The notes under the pieces: generated by a model | What the model was told of the DNA's origin: nothing | Seen by the model: the letters and a program-made list of their open reading frames with translations, nothing else | Databases searched by the model: none | Origin: Bacteroidales bacterium UBA7258 | GTDB taxonomy: Bacteria; Bacteroidota; Bacteroidia; Bacteroidales; UBA932 | Assembly: GCA_002472565.1 (NCBI GenBank) | Contig: DKSK01000014.1 | Coordinates: 105,891-169,890 of the forward strand | Direction: 5' to 3' | DNA: 64,000 nt | Position numbers and translations under genes: made by a program | Shown here: positions 43,049 through 51,856 of the stretch, piece after piece | How the letters are laid out: each line of letters starts with the position of its first letter | Position numbering within the stretch: the first letter of the stretch is position 1

Positions 43049-44500
43049 ATGGCAAACGCTAAGTTCAATGTGAAGTACGCGGTACTTCTTCCGATAGTAC
43101 TGCTTATCACCATCTTCCTTTGGTGCGTACCTCTTTCATTTTATGGCATAGACGCCCTGACGATTACCCAGCAGCGTGTAATAGCCCTCTTCGTTTTCGC
43201 GGCCCTGATGTGGATCACGGAAATCATTCCAAACTGGACGACCTCCGTCCTGCTCATCGTCGTAGCCCTCCTGACCGTATCCAACAAGGGTATAGGCTTC
43301 TTCTGCGACCCTAAGTACGGCCAGCTGGTCAACTACAAGTCCCTCATGGCATCCTTCGCCGACCCTGTGGTCATGCTCTTCCTCGGCGGCTTCGTGCTTG
43401 CCATCATGGCCCAGAAATACGGTCTGGACGTCACCTTGGCCAAGTTCCTTCTGAAATTCTTCGGAAAGAAGTCCAAGTCCGTCCTCCTCGGCTTCCTGAT
43501 AGTGATCGCCCTCTTTTCCATGTTTATGAGCAACACGGCAACCGCCGCCATGATGCTTGCCTTCCTGGCTCCGGTGCTTTCCGTGCTCCCGTCTGACGAC
43601 AAGGGCAAGATCGCGCTTTCGCTTTCCATTCCTATCGCCGCCAATATCGGAGGTATCGGTACTCTCATCGGAACGCCGCCTAACGCCACCGCGGCAAGGT
43701 ACCTCGCCGAGGCCGGTTACGATGTGACCTTCGGTGAGTGGGCGGTAAGGATGATACCTTTCGTCATCATCATGATCATCTTCTCCTGGCTTCTTCTTCA
43801 ATTCCTCTTCCCGTTCAAGTCCGAGGAAGTGGTTATCGAAATCCCTGAAAACAAGCGCAAGTCGGACTGGAAAACCATCCTCGTATGGATAACTTTCTTC
43901 GGCACGATTCTCCTCTGGGCCACCGAACAGATCACCAAGATCAATTCCAACGTAGTCGCCCTGATTCCGCTTGCGGTCTTCACCGCCACAGGACTTTTCA
44001 CCAAGGATGATATAAAGGAAATCAACTGGAGCGTTCTCTGGCTCGTCGCCGGAGGCTTCGCCCTCGGAACCTGCCTCCAGGACACCGGACTCGCCAAGGT
44101 CCTCATCGAGGCCATTCCTTTCGGCACCATGTCCGTCGTTCTCGTTCTTGTAATAGCGGGTCTTGTCTGCTACTTCCTGTCCAACTTCATCAGCAACTCC
44201 GCCACCGCGGCCCTGCTGATCCCTATCCTTATCGTAGTCGCCACCGGAATGGCAGACCCTGCCGCTTCCAACAACGCCAGCTTTACGGCCCTTGGCGGCA
44301 CACGTGCGATGATTTCCTTCATAGCCATCTGCGCATCAATAGCGATGTGCTTCCCTATCTCCACTCCTCCTAACGCTATTGCCGCGTCAACGGGTCTGGT
44401 ACAGACAAAGGACATGGCGAAGGTCGGAATCATCATCGGAGTAGTCGGCTTCGTGCTCGGCTTCTTCTGGGTTACCAAGATATTCCCATTCGCTGTATAA
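43049..44500 (+). CDS. DASS-family (SLC13-like) anion/sodium symporter
   Basis: A 483-residue inner membrane protein with about 11-12 hydrophobic segments. The two Ser-Asn-Thr substrate hairpins of the divalent anion:Na+ symporter family are visible: MSNTATAAMM in the first repeat and ISNSATAALL in the second, each followed by a helical region with a TPPNA motif (IGTPPNATAA and STPPNAIAAS). Known members import succinate, malate, citrate or sulfate with sodium; the substrate here is unknown. It sits 18 bases after the M49-like gene and 21 before the barrel gene. Confidence 0.93.
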   Translation: MANAKFNVKYAVLLPIVLLITIFLWCVPLSFYGIDALTITQQRVIALFVFAALMWITEIIPNWTTSVLLIVVALLTVSNKGIGFFCDPKYGQLVNYKSLMASFADPVVMLFLGGFVLAIMAQKYGLDVTLAKFLLKFFGKKSKSVLLGFLIVIALFSMFMSNTATAAMMLAFLAPVLSVLPSDDKGKIALSLSIPIAANIGGIGTLIGTPPNATAARYLAEAGYDVTFGEWAVRMIPFVIIMIIFSWLLLQFLFPFKSEEVVIEIPENKRKSDWKTILVWITFFGTILLWATEQITKINSNVVALIPLAVFTATGLFTKDDIKEINWSVLWLVAGGFALGTCLQDTGLAKVLIEAIPFGTMSVVLVLVIAGLVCYFLSNFISNSATAALLIPILIVVATGMADPAASNNASFTALGGTRAMISFIAICASIAMCFPISTPPNAIAASTGLVQTKDMAKVGIIIGVVGFVLGFFWVTKIFPFAV

Positions 44501-44521
44501 GTAGTTTAGAGATAATAAAAC

Positions 44522-45814
44522 ATGAATAAGATTTTTGTTGCGGCGGCCGCCACCCTTACCCTTGCGCCTCTCCTTCTCGGCGCGCAGGACAAAGATGCCC
44601 GCGTCATCGACGAGGTCAAGCTCAAGCCATATGGCTTTGTGCGCAACTACATGATATTTGATACCCGCGACGTCAAGACAGGCACTCAGGACATCTATTA
44701 TTATGGTCCTAAGGACTATGCGAAGAATGCCGACGGAGATGACGCCAACGGCAATCCTAACTGGCATTTTGCAGCCATTACCACCCGTCTCGGCCTGGAT
44801 ATCGCCGGCCCTAAGGTCGGCAAGGCCCAGTTCGGCGGGAAAATTGAAGCCGACTTCTATCTCCAGAGTGGTTCTGCCGCTGTCATGAGACTTCGTCAGG
44901 CCTATCTGACTTCGACCTGGAACAAACTCGGCAGGGAAGGAGACCAGAAGCTTGTCCTTCTCATGGGACAGGCTTGGCATCCGCTCGCCGCAGATCAGCC
45001 TAACTCCATCAGCCTTGAGACCGGAATGCCGTTCGCGCCTTTCAGCAGGACTCCTCAGATCAAGGCCGAATGGACCTTCGCCCCTGGTTTCAGCCTCACC
45101 GGCGCCCTCCTTTCTCAGATGCAGTACCTCTCTACCGGCCCTGCCGGTACGTCTCAGAATTACATCAAATACAGTATGCTACCTGAGGCCTTCCTCTCAC
45201 TCTCTTACAAGAGCGATGGCGGCTTCCTCGGACGCATCGGCGTGGATGTGCTTTCCATAAAGCCAAGATGGAGGTATAACGGCAAGTCGGTGGATGACCG
45301 TCTCACGACGGTTTCTCCGTTCGCCTATGCTCAGTACACCAGCGGTAAATTCCAGATCAAGGCCAAGACCGTTCTGGCCGAGGCGGGGGAGCACTTGAAT
45401 CTCCTCTCAGGCTACGGAGTAAGCAAGATCAACACTGACGGCAGCTACGACTATACTCCGATGCAGAGCTCCGTCTCCTTCATTTCCGCCCAGTACGGCG
45501 GGAAACTCAAGGTCCTCGGAATGGTCGGCTACATCAAGCAGCTCGGAACGCGTGACGAACTCGTCAGCGGTGGCTCTGACTTCTTCTGGCTTCACAGCAA
45601 AAACGAGGGCAATTTCCTTCAGGGCTACAGGCTGACCCCGACCCTCACCTACTCGGTAGGCAAGCATCTCACTTTAGGCTTCGAGTATGACAACACCGGG
45701 TTCCAGTATGGAAAAACCGGCGCTCCTGTCCAGAGCAAGAACGGCCTTGTCGAGAGCGGAAAGCATTGGGTTGTCAACAACCGCTTCCTCTTCCTTACCA
45801 AGCTTGACTTCTAG
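44522..45814 (+). CDS. Outer membrane beta-barrel protein (porin-like)
   Basis: A 430-residue exported protein: signal peptide (to about residue 21, LLLGAQ), then alternating amphipathic strands with many aromatic and glycine residues (KPYGFVRNYMIFDTRD, ITTRLGLDIAGP, AQFGGKIEADFYL), ending in a C-terminal phenylalanine (LTKLDF), typical of barrels. No TonB box or plug domain is seen, so a porin or small-solute channel is likely. Being last in a unit with a DASS transporter, it may admit the same solute across the outer membrane. A homologue with a known role was not recognised. Confidence 0.7.
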   Translation: MNKIFVAAAATLTLAPLLLGAQDKDARVIDEVKLKPYGFVRNYMIFDTRDVKTGTQDIYYYGPKDYAKNADGDDANGNPNWHFAAITTRLGLDIAGPKVGKAQFGGKIEADFYLQSGSAAVMRLRQAYLTSTWNKLGREGDQKLVLLMGQAWHPLAADQPNSISLETGMPFAPFSRTPQIKAEWTFAPGFSLTGALLSQMQYLSTGPAGTSQNYIKYSMLPEAFLSLSYKSDGGFLGRIGVDVLSIKPRWRYNGKSVDDRLTTVSPFAYAQYTSGKFQIKAKTVLAEAGEHLNLLSGYGVSKINTDGSYDYTPMQSSVSFISAQYGGKLKVLGMVGYIKQLGTRDELVSGGSDFFWLHSKNEGNFLQGYRLTPTLTYSVGKHLTLGFEYDNTGFQYGKTGAPVQSKNGLVESGKHWVVNNRFLFLTKLDF

Positions 45815-45910
45815 GCCTGTAAAAGCCTGTTTTGGAATCTTTAAAAATTGGCCAAGGCTTTGGAATTCAGCTTCTTCGGGCGAAAGTCAAAGGAAATGAG
45901 TAACTTAGAT

Positions 45911-45935
45911 GTTATCAATGTGTTGATAACTTTTT
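45911..45935. promoter_or_regulatory. Perfect inverted repeat upstream of nrdD
   Basis: GTTATCAA (45911-45918) and TTGATAAC (45923-45930) around TGTG, followed by TTTTT. It is either the terminator of the preceding operon (eight-base stem plus five Ts) or an operator, since it lies roughly 55-70 bases upstream of the predicted nrdD transcript start. The half-site order is opposite to a classic FNR site. Confidence 0.5.
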
Positions 45936-45970
45936 AGAGCCATGGCTGGTTTAAGCTGACTATAATTTCA

Positions 45971-45978
45971 TATCTTTG
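45971..45978 (+). promoter_or_regulatory. Promoter -7 element for nrdDG
   Basis: TATCTTTG, a full consensus match. The predicted transcript start, about 45984, coincides with the first base of the leader hairpin. Confidence 0.7.
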
Positions 45979-45983
45979 TTCAT

Positions 45984-46016
45984 GAAGAACGGGCCGGAAG
46001 CTCCGGTCCGTTCTTC
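45984..46016 (+). promoter_or_regulatory. 5'-terminal leader hairpin of nrdDG
   Basis: Arms GAAGAACGGGCCGGA (45984-45998) and TCCGGTCCGTTCTTC (46002-46016) pair over 15 bases with one G-U and a three-base loop, an exceptionally stable stem starting at the predicted transcript 5' end. About 34 bases separate it from the start codon. No T-run follows, so it is not a simple terminator. Confidence 0.65.
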
Positions 46017-46050
46017 GTCACTTTATTTATCATAAATTCTTCTGTCCATT

Positions 46051-48342
46051 ATGGATGTAACTGTAAGAAAGACCAACGGCTCCTACGAGGAGTTCGATAA
46101 GGTCAAACTAATGAATGGCATTCGTGAGGCCTACAAAACGGCCGGCGAAGAATGTCCAGAGGCGGTGGTCGTTTCGATTGCCGAAAACCTCTACACTTAC
46201 GACAAGATCACAAGCCGTGAAATTAGGAGACAGGTAGAAGAAAGCTTGATGAGCATCAACAAGAAGGTGGCCATAGCCTACATTCAGAAGTTTGATGCAG
46301 GAATCGACCTGAGAAAGAAGCGTGACTTCATCAGGGATTACATCGCCGCCTCGAACCCTGCTACGGGTTCGAAGTTCGACTCCAACGCCAACGTCACGAG
46401 AAAGAACATCGTGACCCTCGGCCAGGAGCTGTACAAGGAGAACAACATCAAGCAGAACCGCTACATCATGAAGGACAAGATCAAGGCCATGTACGGCCGC
46501 CAGCTGGCAAACCAGTACATCGCTGACCTTGAATCCCATGTCCTTTACAAACATGATGAAAGCGGCACCCCTGGCTATCCTTACTGCGTCGCGATCACGA
46601 TGTATCCGTTCCTCGTGAGCGGACTGCGTGAGCTGGGCGGCGTGTCTGTGGCCCCTACCGATCTCAAATCATTCTGCGGAGAATTTATCAATCTTGTCTA
46701 TTCCGTATCCTCCCAGTTCATGGGCGCAGTGGCGACCCCTGAATTCCTGATGTACATGGATTATTTCATCAGGAAGGACTATGGCGAGGACTATCTTACC
46801 AAACTTGACACCGTGGTCGAGCTAAACGCCAAGCAGCGCACCCTGACCAAGGTGATCGACAATTATTTCCAGCAGGTCGTGCACTCCATGAACATGCCTG
46901 CGGGGAACCGCGGTTACCAGACCGTCTTCTGGAACATCAGCTACTTCGACAAGGCATACTTCGAGGGAGTGTTCAGCGATTTCCGCTTCCCGGACGGCTC
47001 CGCCCCTAAGTGGGAGACCCTGGACTGGCTCCAGAAACATTTCATGAATTGGTTCAACGAGGAGAGGAACCATTACATCCTGACCTTCCCGGTCGAGACC
47101 ATGGCCCTGCTCACCGACGGAGGAGACGATTTCGTTGACAAGGACTATGCCGACTTCACCGCCGAGATGTGGAGCAAGGGACACAGCTTCTTCTGCTATC
47201 TCTCCAACAGCCCTGACAGCCTTTCGAGCTGCTGCCGTCTTCGCAACTCTCTCAAGGACCTCGATGTGTCCGACGAGGAGCACAACCACAACACCCATCA
47301 GTACTCCATGGGTACGGCTTCCGTATCCACGGGCTCGAAGTCTGTCATGACCATCAACCTTAACAGGCTCATCCAGAATTCCGCCCGCAAGTATTTCAAG
47401 GAGAAGTTCGGGCTCACCCTGCCTGAGGGCAAGCCTCTCGACCCGTCGCTCAAGTACGACCGTGCTGACTTCTACAGGTACATGGACGAGGATATCACCG
47501 CGATGTGCGAGAAGGTCCACAAATATCAGACGGCCTTCAACGAGACCATCAAGGACTTCCTGCAGGCAGATATGCTCGACGTCTACAGGGCCGGCTTCAT
47601 CGACATGAAGCGCCAGTATCTGACCCTCGGCGTAAACGGACTCACTGATGCGGCGGAATTCCTCGGACTCAAGATTTCTCCTAACGAGGATTACAGGGAG
47701 TTCGTCAATTCGATCCTTGAGACAATCAATATCTCCAACCGTAAGGACAAGACCAGGGAGACGATGTTCAACACCGAATTCGTTCCGGGAGAGAATCTTT
47801 CCGGCAAGAATTACAAGTGGGACAAGAGAGACGGCTATTTCGTTTCCCCTAAGCACAATATGTACTCTTCCTACTTCTACAACCCGGAGGATGAGAGCGT
47901 CTCGATGATCGACAAGTTCAAGCTTCACGGCGAAGAATATGTCAAGTACCTTGACGGAGGTTCCGCCCTCCATATGAATATTGCCGAGCACCTCACCAAA
48001 GATCAGTACAGACAGCTTCTGAAGGTGGCCGCCCATTACGGGACCAATTATTTCACCTTCAACTGCCGCAACACGGTCTGCAACGACTGCGGCTATATCA
48101 GCAAGGATACTCTTGTCGAGTGCCCTAAGTGCGGAAGCAAGAATCTCGACTATCTGACGAGGGTCATCGGTTATCTCAAGAGGGTGTCTTCCTTCAGTGA
48201 GATGAGGCAGGAGGAGGCCGGAAGGCGCTTCTATATCCAAGAAAACAAGGATGTAGACATGACCAGCGAAGCTCGCAGGTCTGATGCCGCCGATCAGAGC
48301 GGAAAGGTTACGGTAAACGCCGGTACTCTGGAGATTCAGTAA
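46051..48342 (+). CDS. nrdD: Anaerobic ribonucleoside-triphosphate reductase (class III)
   Basis: Glycyl-radical enzyme that makes deoxyribonucleotides without oxygen. The 763-residue product has an N-terminal ATP-cone (VRKTNGSYEEFDKVKLMNGI, about residues 4-90) for allosteric control, the catalytic barrel with CCRLRNSL, a C-terminal zinc site (CNDCGY and CPKCGSK) and the radical loop RVIGYL with the glycine at 707. It is translationally coupled to nrdG (one-base overlap). A long hairpin in its leader and an inverted repeat upstream suggest regulation. Presence of this class implies anaerobic growth. Confidence 0.97.
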   Translation: MDVTVRKTNGSYEEFDKVKLMNGIREAYKTAGEECPEAVVVSIAENLYTYDKITSREIRRQVEESLMSINKKVAIAYIQKFDAGIDLRKKRDFIRDYIAASNPATGSKFDSNANVTRKNIVTLGQELYKENNIKQNRYIMKDKIKAMYGRQLANQYIADLESHVLYKHDESGTPGYPYCVAITMYPFLVSGLRELGGVSVAPTDLKSFCGEFINLVYSVSSQFMGAVATPEFLMYMDYFIRKDYGEDYLTKLDTVVELNAKQRTLTKVIDNYFQQVVHSMNMPAGNRGYQTVFWNISYFDKAYFEGVFSDFRFPDGSAPKWETLDWLQKHFMNWFNEERNHYILTFPVETMALLTDGGDDFVDKDYADFTAEMWSKGHSFFCYLSNSPDSLSSCCRLRNSLKDLDVSDEEHNHNTHQYSMGTASVSTGSKSVMTINLNRLIQNSARKYFKEKFGLTLPEGKPLDPSLKYDRADFYRYMDEDITAMCEKVHKYQTAFNETIKDFLQADMLDVYRAGFIDMKRQYLTLGVNGLTDAAEFLGLKISPNEDYREFVNSILETINISNRKDKTRETMFNTEFVPGENLSGKNYKWDKRDGYFVSPKHNMYSSYFYNPEDESVSMIDKFKLHGEEYVKYLDGGSALHMNIAEHLTKDQYRQLLKVAAHYGTNYFTFNCRNTVCNDCGYISKDTLVECPKCGSKNLDYLTRVIGYLKRVSSFSEMRQEEAGRRFYIQENKDVDMTSEARRSDAADQSGKVTVNAGTLEIQ

Positions 48343-48827
48343 TGATCAAATACGTCCCTGAAATGACCTCCGTGGTCATGGAGGAGATCCCGGATATGGT
48401 TACCCTGGCGGTGGACATCAGCAACTGCCAGGGTAATTGTATCGGCTGCCACTCTCCGTTTTTGCGCAATGATGTAGGTGAACCTCTGACCTGCGAGGTT
48501 ATTGATTCTCTTATCGACTCTAATTTCGGCGTAAACTGCTTCCTCTTCCTGGGCGAAGGCAAGGATCTTAAGACTCTTCTCTCACTCGCGGCGCATGTCC
48601 GTTCCCGCGGTCTGAAGTCGGCTCTGTATTCGGGGCGGCCTGAGGTAGAGGATGAGGTCTGGAAGTCCTTTGATTATGTCAAAGTCGGACCGTACATTCC
48701 TGGCAACGGCCCTCTCAACGAGCGCTCGACCAATCAGCGTCTCTATAAAATTGAGGCCGACGGCTCGCGCACCGATCTTACCCCTCGTTTCTGGCGCAAG
48801 GGAATCGACCCCAACGTAAAAGTCTGA
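48342..48827 (+). CDS. nrdG: Anaerobic ribonucleotide reductase activating protein NrdG
   Basis: Radical SAM activase that generates the glycyl radical on NrdD. The 161-residue product has the cluster motif CQGNCIGC (C29, C33, C36; CxxxCxxC), the GEGKDLKTLL region and the closing VKVGPYIPGNGPLNERSTNQRLY, typical of short NrdG proteins. The start codon shares its A with the nrdD stop. A terminator follows 52 bases after the stop codon. Confidence 0.95.
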   Translation: MIKYVPEMTSVVMEEIPDMVTLAVDISNCQGNCIGCHSPFLRNDVGEPLTCEVIDSLIDSNFGVNCFLFLGEGKDLKTLLSLAAHVRSRGLKSALYSGRPEVEDEVWKSFDYVKVGPYIPGNGPLNERSTNQRLYKIEADGSRTDLTPRFWRKGIDPNVKV

Positions 48828-48879
48828 AATAATTTTTCCGGACCCTTGACAAGGATCTTGATCCGGAGGAGATGATACG

Positions 48880-48914
48880 AAAAAAGCTGGCGGAATTTCC
48901 GTCAGCTTTTTTTT
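48880..48914. terminator. Intrinsic terminator, nrdDG / tRNA-Pro side
   Basis: A-rich left side AAAAAGCTGGCGGA, loop ATT, right arm TCCGTCAGCTTTTTTTT with one G-T pair. Its A-run and T-run on opposite sides let it serve nrdDG on the plus strand and the convergent rpsT-tRNA-Pro transcript on the minus strand. Confidence 0.85.
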
Positions 48915-48920
48915 GAATTG

Positions 48921-48993
48921 TCGGGATGATGCGACTCGAACGCACGACCCCTACGTCCCGAACGTAGTGCGCTACCAACTGCGCTACATCCCG
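48921..48993 (-). tRNA. tRNA-Pro (CGG anticodon)
   Basis: A full cloverleaf on the minus strand, 73 bases without encoded CCA. The acceptor is CGGGATG/CATCCCG with discriminator A; the anticodon stem CTACG/CGTAG encloses TTCGGGA with anticodon CGG; the T-arm is CGTGC-GTTCGAGT-type. Anticodon CGG reads proline CCG codons. Confidence 0.95.
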
Positions 48994-49026
48994 AAAGCCT
49001 CGCCTTGCGGGCGAGGCCGTAACTCA

Positions 49027-49281
49027 TTAGGCGAGCTTGTTGATATAGGTGGCGATTCCGCTCTTGAGGTTTGCCGCCTTGTTCTTGTGAATGATTCCGA
49101 CTTTGGCGAGCTTGTCGATCATCGCGTAAACCTTAGGTGCGTTAGCCTCGGCCGTAGCCTTGTCGCGGGTGTTGCGGATGTCACGTATCGCATTCCTCGT
49201 TGTCTTTGCATAATACCTGTTGTGCAAGCGATGCCTTTCATTCTGGCGGATGCACTTCTCTGCTGATGCTGTGTTAGCCAT
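49027..49281 (-). CDS. rpsT: 30S ribosomal protein S20
   Basis: An 84-residue basic protein that binds 16S rRNA early in small subunit assembly. The S20 pattern is seen: a tri-helical, Arg/Lys-rich body with QNERHRLHNRYYAKTTRNAI, and HKNKAANLKSGIATYINKLA at the C-terminus. It lies between tRNA-Glu (23 bases upstream) and tRNA-Pro (33 bases downstream) on the same strand, most likely as one transcript from the promoter at 49438-49445. Confidence 0.95.
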   Translation of the reverse strand: MANTASAEKCIRQNERHRLHNRYYAKTTRNAIRDIRNTRDKATAEANAPKVYAMIDKLAKVGIIHKNKAANLKSGIATYINKLA

Positions 49282-49303
49282 TTTTACTACTTTTTAATAT
49301 TAG

Positions 49304-49375
49304 TAGTGGGTACGAGAATCGAACTCATATTACAGGAATGAAAATCCTGGGTACTAACCGTTATACGAACCCACC
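49304..49375 (-). tRNA. tRNA-Glu (TTC anticodon)
   Basis: A cloverleaf on the minus strand, 72 bases. The acceptor is GGTGGGT/ACCCACT with a G-U first pair and discriminator A; the anticodon stem CAGGA/TCCTG encloses TTTTCAT with anticodon TTC; the T-arm is ATGAG-TTCGATT-CTCGT. No CCA is encoded. Confidence 0.96.
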
Positions 49376-49437
49376 AAATCCCCATCAGCTGACTCTTACC
49401 CGCGAACTTGCGAGAACGGATTCTTCTAAATGGAATG

Positions 49438-49445
49438 CAAAGATA
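49438..49445 (-). promoter_or_regulatory. Promoter -7 element for tRNA-Glu / rpsT / tRNA-Pro
   Basis: TATCTTTG on the minus strand, about 62 bases before the mature tRNA-Glu 5' end. Confidence 0.65.
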
Positions 49446-49475
49446 TGGAATCTTTCCCGTATCTCAAAATATTTT

Positions 49476-50495
49476 TTATTCTTCCTTCTCATCTTCCTTC
49501 TGATTATCCCATTCGAAGGAGTACATGACGGCTTCAACCTGGCGCAGATACTGGCGTTTGTCGTACTTCGGCGCATAGACCCAGCCGTCAAGTACGATGA
49601 TCCATTTTCCGTCCTTGCTATAGAATGAATGGGAGACGAAAGGCCCACCCATGTAGTCGTTGACAACCTCCCAGAAGCCACGGCACTGGGCGAACTGGCG
49701 TCCGCGGAAACGGATGAATTCGACGCTCGGCTGGATAAAGGTGCTGGTAGTCATGTAGGAACTGTCTCTCTGGCCAGGAACATTCGCCTTCATGAATTCG
49801 TTCCTGTGCGCAATTATACTCTCGAGCGAGAAATTGTTCACCTCTGAAGCCGGGTACTTGTAGATGAAGATGCCCTGGGTGGTGTACTGCTTGTCATCGG
49901 TTATCCACATGAAGTCGTCCGTCTCCTTGCGAAGCTTGTATCCGCTTGGAAAATGTGGCGCGCCGCCTCCGGTGAATTTGCGTACCGCCTCGGCGATGCT
50001 TACTTCTTCGTAGAGCTTGGAGTTGGCGATGATCCTGTCCCGCTCGGCCTGCTCAAAGACTCCGGCGACTTTCTCTCCGTTTTCATCGAAGATCTGTTTC
50101 GCGGACTCCGGGGTCTTGGCGTTGAGCTGGACGAGAGTCTGCGGATGGGCCCAGCGGTCTGTGCGGTAGACAACACCCTCCTCTGTCACTGAAGGGTCTA
50201 TGTTGAAGGTGAATATGTTCCTGTGGATCTTGAAGAGGTCCGCGAAGCCGGAAGGGGAGACGTTAACCAGAGTGAACATCGGCTCCGGATTGGCCAGCCA
50301 CGGACAGTCTCCCGCCATGACGTTTCTGACCGAGGCCCCGAGGTCACCGTCCCAGTTCTCCTTGTCCATCACGATGATTATTTCACCGGCTTTGCCGCTG
50401 ACGTTAGGCAGCAGGCTCTTTCCCTTGTCCTTGCAGGAGATCGCGGCCGCCGCGAGAGCGATCACACAGATTGCGTATGATAAAAAATTTTTCAT
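49476..50495 (-). CDS. DUF4837-family lipoprotein
   Basis: A 339-residue predicted lipoprotein (cysteine at residue 21, AAAAISC). The sequence has the pattern of the DUF4837 family restricted to Bacteroidota: GKAGEIIIVMDKENWDGDLG after the signal, NPEPMFTLVNVSPSGFADLFK, and a C-terminal RGFWEVVNDYMGGPFVSHS. The biochemical role is unknown. The ATG at 50495 (MKNFLS) is chosen; an ATG nine bases upstream is equally possible. It is the last gene of the M23-dxr-rseP unit, 26 bases after rseP. Confidence 0.85.
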   Translation of the reverse strand: MKNFLSYAICVIALAAAAISCKDKGKSLLPNVSGKAGEIIIVMDKENWDGDLGASVRNVMAGDCPWLANPEPMFTLVNVSPSGFADLFKIHRNIFTFNIDPSVTEEGVVYRTDRWAHPQTLVQLNAKTPESAKQIFDENGEKVAGVFEQAERDRIIANSKLYEEVSIAEAVRKFTGGGAPHFPSGYKLRKETDDFMWITDDKQYTTQGIFIYKYPASEVNNFSLESIIAHRNEFMKANVPGQRDSSYMTTSTFIQPSVEFIRFRGRQFAQCRGFWEVVNDYMGGPFVSHSFYSKDGKWIIVLDGWVYAPKYDKRQYLRQVEAVMYSFEWDNQKEDEKEE

Positions 50496-50521
50496 ATTTA
50501 TCATTCTTTTAATTAATTATG

Positions 50522-51856
50522 TCAGAATAGCCTGCGAAAATCATTCCCAAAGGCCAGGAACATCAGCAGAAGAAGAAAGAACATGCCTAAGACCTGGGCT
50601 GCTTCGAGGAATTTGAGCCCCGGCTTCCGTCCCGTGAGCATTTCATAAAGCGTAAAGACGATGTGCCCACCGTCCAGTGCCGGTATAGGGATGAGATTCA
50701 TCACTCCGAGCATTGTCGACAAAAGGGCGAGGAGGTAGAGGAAGCGGTACCAGTCCCATGTCGAAGGAAAGACCTGGCCTATGGCGATGAAACTGCCGAC
50801 ACTCTTGTAGGCTCCTGTGGACGGTGTTGCCACCATCTTGAGGTCCTGGAGATAGCCGTTCATCTGGCGTCCGGCCAGTTTGAGCCCGGCCGGTACGGCC
50901 TGGATAAGATTGTAGCTGCGGATTTCGACTCCGGGAATGCGGGCGTAGATAAGGGCGCTTCCGCTTGAATCCACGGCCATTGGGATGGACAGGGTGTCCC
51001 CGTCTCTCACTACGCCGGCATCGACGCTTCCGCCGGCGTGAGCCGCGATCAGAGGCCTTGCATCCTGGAGAAACTCGAAGGAAGTCGTGTCAACGGATAC
51101 AATTCTGTCACCCCTCTTGAACCCTGCCCCGTAGTTCGGAGACTGAGGAGGAATCGTGTCGACGACGAAAGGCACCGCGATATTGAACATCCCGGGAGTG
51201 TTCAGCACCTGAGGCATCATTTTCTGGTCCACATAGACAGTGACCGTGTCCTTCCCGCGCAAGACCTTGACTTCATGTGCCTGGCGCCTGGCAAGATCGG
51301 CCTGGAGCATGTCGAAATCCTGGGGTACGTAGTCGTCAAAGGAAAGGATGCGGTCCCCCGTGCGGAAGCCCATATCGTAAGCCAAATCATTGACATAGAT
51401 ACGATTATCCTTGTTGGAGACGAAGTTGTCTCCCCAGATCCACATTATCAGGATGAAAACGAAGATGGCGAAGAGAAAATTGTTCAGGACGCCGCCGAAC
51501 ATGACCAGAAGCCTCTTCCATGCAGGCTTGGTCCGGAATTCCCATGGCTTCGGATCTTGTTTCATGACCTCCGTATCCATGGATTCGTCTATCATTCCAT
51601 TGATTTTGCAATAGCCTCCGAGGGGCAGCCAGCCTATTCCATATTCCGTTTCCTTATGTTTGAGGGAAGGAAAGAGCTTCGAGAACCATCCGTGTTTGGT
51701 CGAAAGCAGACGGAAGCCCCCCACGTCGAAGAAGAGGAAGAACTTGTCTACCCGGATATGAAAGAGTTTGGCCCAGGAAAAATGGCCGAACTCGTGGATT
51801 ACTATAAGGATGGAAAGGGCCAGGACTACCTGGACGGTTTTCAGCAGAATAGCCAT
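50522..51856 (-). CDS. rseP: RIP metalloprotease RseP (site-2 protease)
   Basis: A membrane-embedded zinc protease that cuts transmembrane helices, for example of anti-sigma factors. The 444-residue product has the active-site HEFGH in the first helix (residues 21-25), one or two PDZ domains in the middle (YGAGFKRGDRIVSVDT, about residues 220-290) and the second ligand motif NLIPIPALDGGH in the third helix. Its ATG overlaps the dxr stop codon by one base, a common rseP-dxr pairing. Substrates cannot be read from sequence. Confidence 0.95.
   Translation of the reverse strand: MAILLKTVQVVLALSILIVIHEFGHFSWAKLFHIRVDKFFLFFDVGGFRLLSTKHGWFSKLFPSLKHKETEYGIGWLPLGGYCKINGMIDESMDTEVMKQDPKPWEFRTKPAWKRLLVMFGGVLNNFLFAIFVFILIMWIWGDNFVSNKDNRIYVNDLAYDMGFRTGDRILSFDDYVPQDFDMLQADLARRQAHEVKVLRGKDTVTVYVDQKMMPQVLNTPGMFNIAVPFVVDTIPPQSPNYGAGFKRGDRIVSVDTTSFEFLQDARPLIAAHAGGSVDAGVVRDGDTLSIPMAVDSSGSALIYARIPGVEIRSYNLIQAVPAGLKLAGRQMNGYLQDLKMVATPSTGAYKSVGSFIAIGQVFPSTWDWYRFLYLLALLSTMLGVMNLIPIPALDGGHIVFTLYEMLTGRKPGLKFLEAAQVLGMFFLLLLMFLAFGNDFRRLF

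Noticed and set aside
45911..45930. FNR/Crp-type binding site upstream of nrdD
   Set aside because: The half-sites are in the order ATCAA-N4-TTGAT, the reverse of a classic FNR box, so the specific assignment is not supported; kept only as an unassigned inverted repeat.
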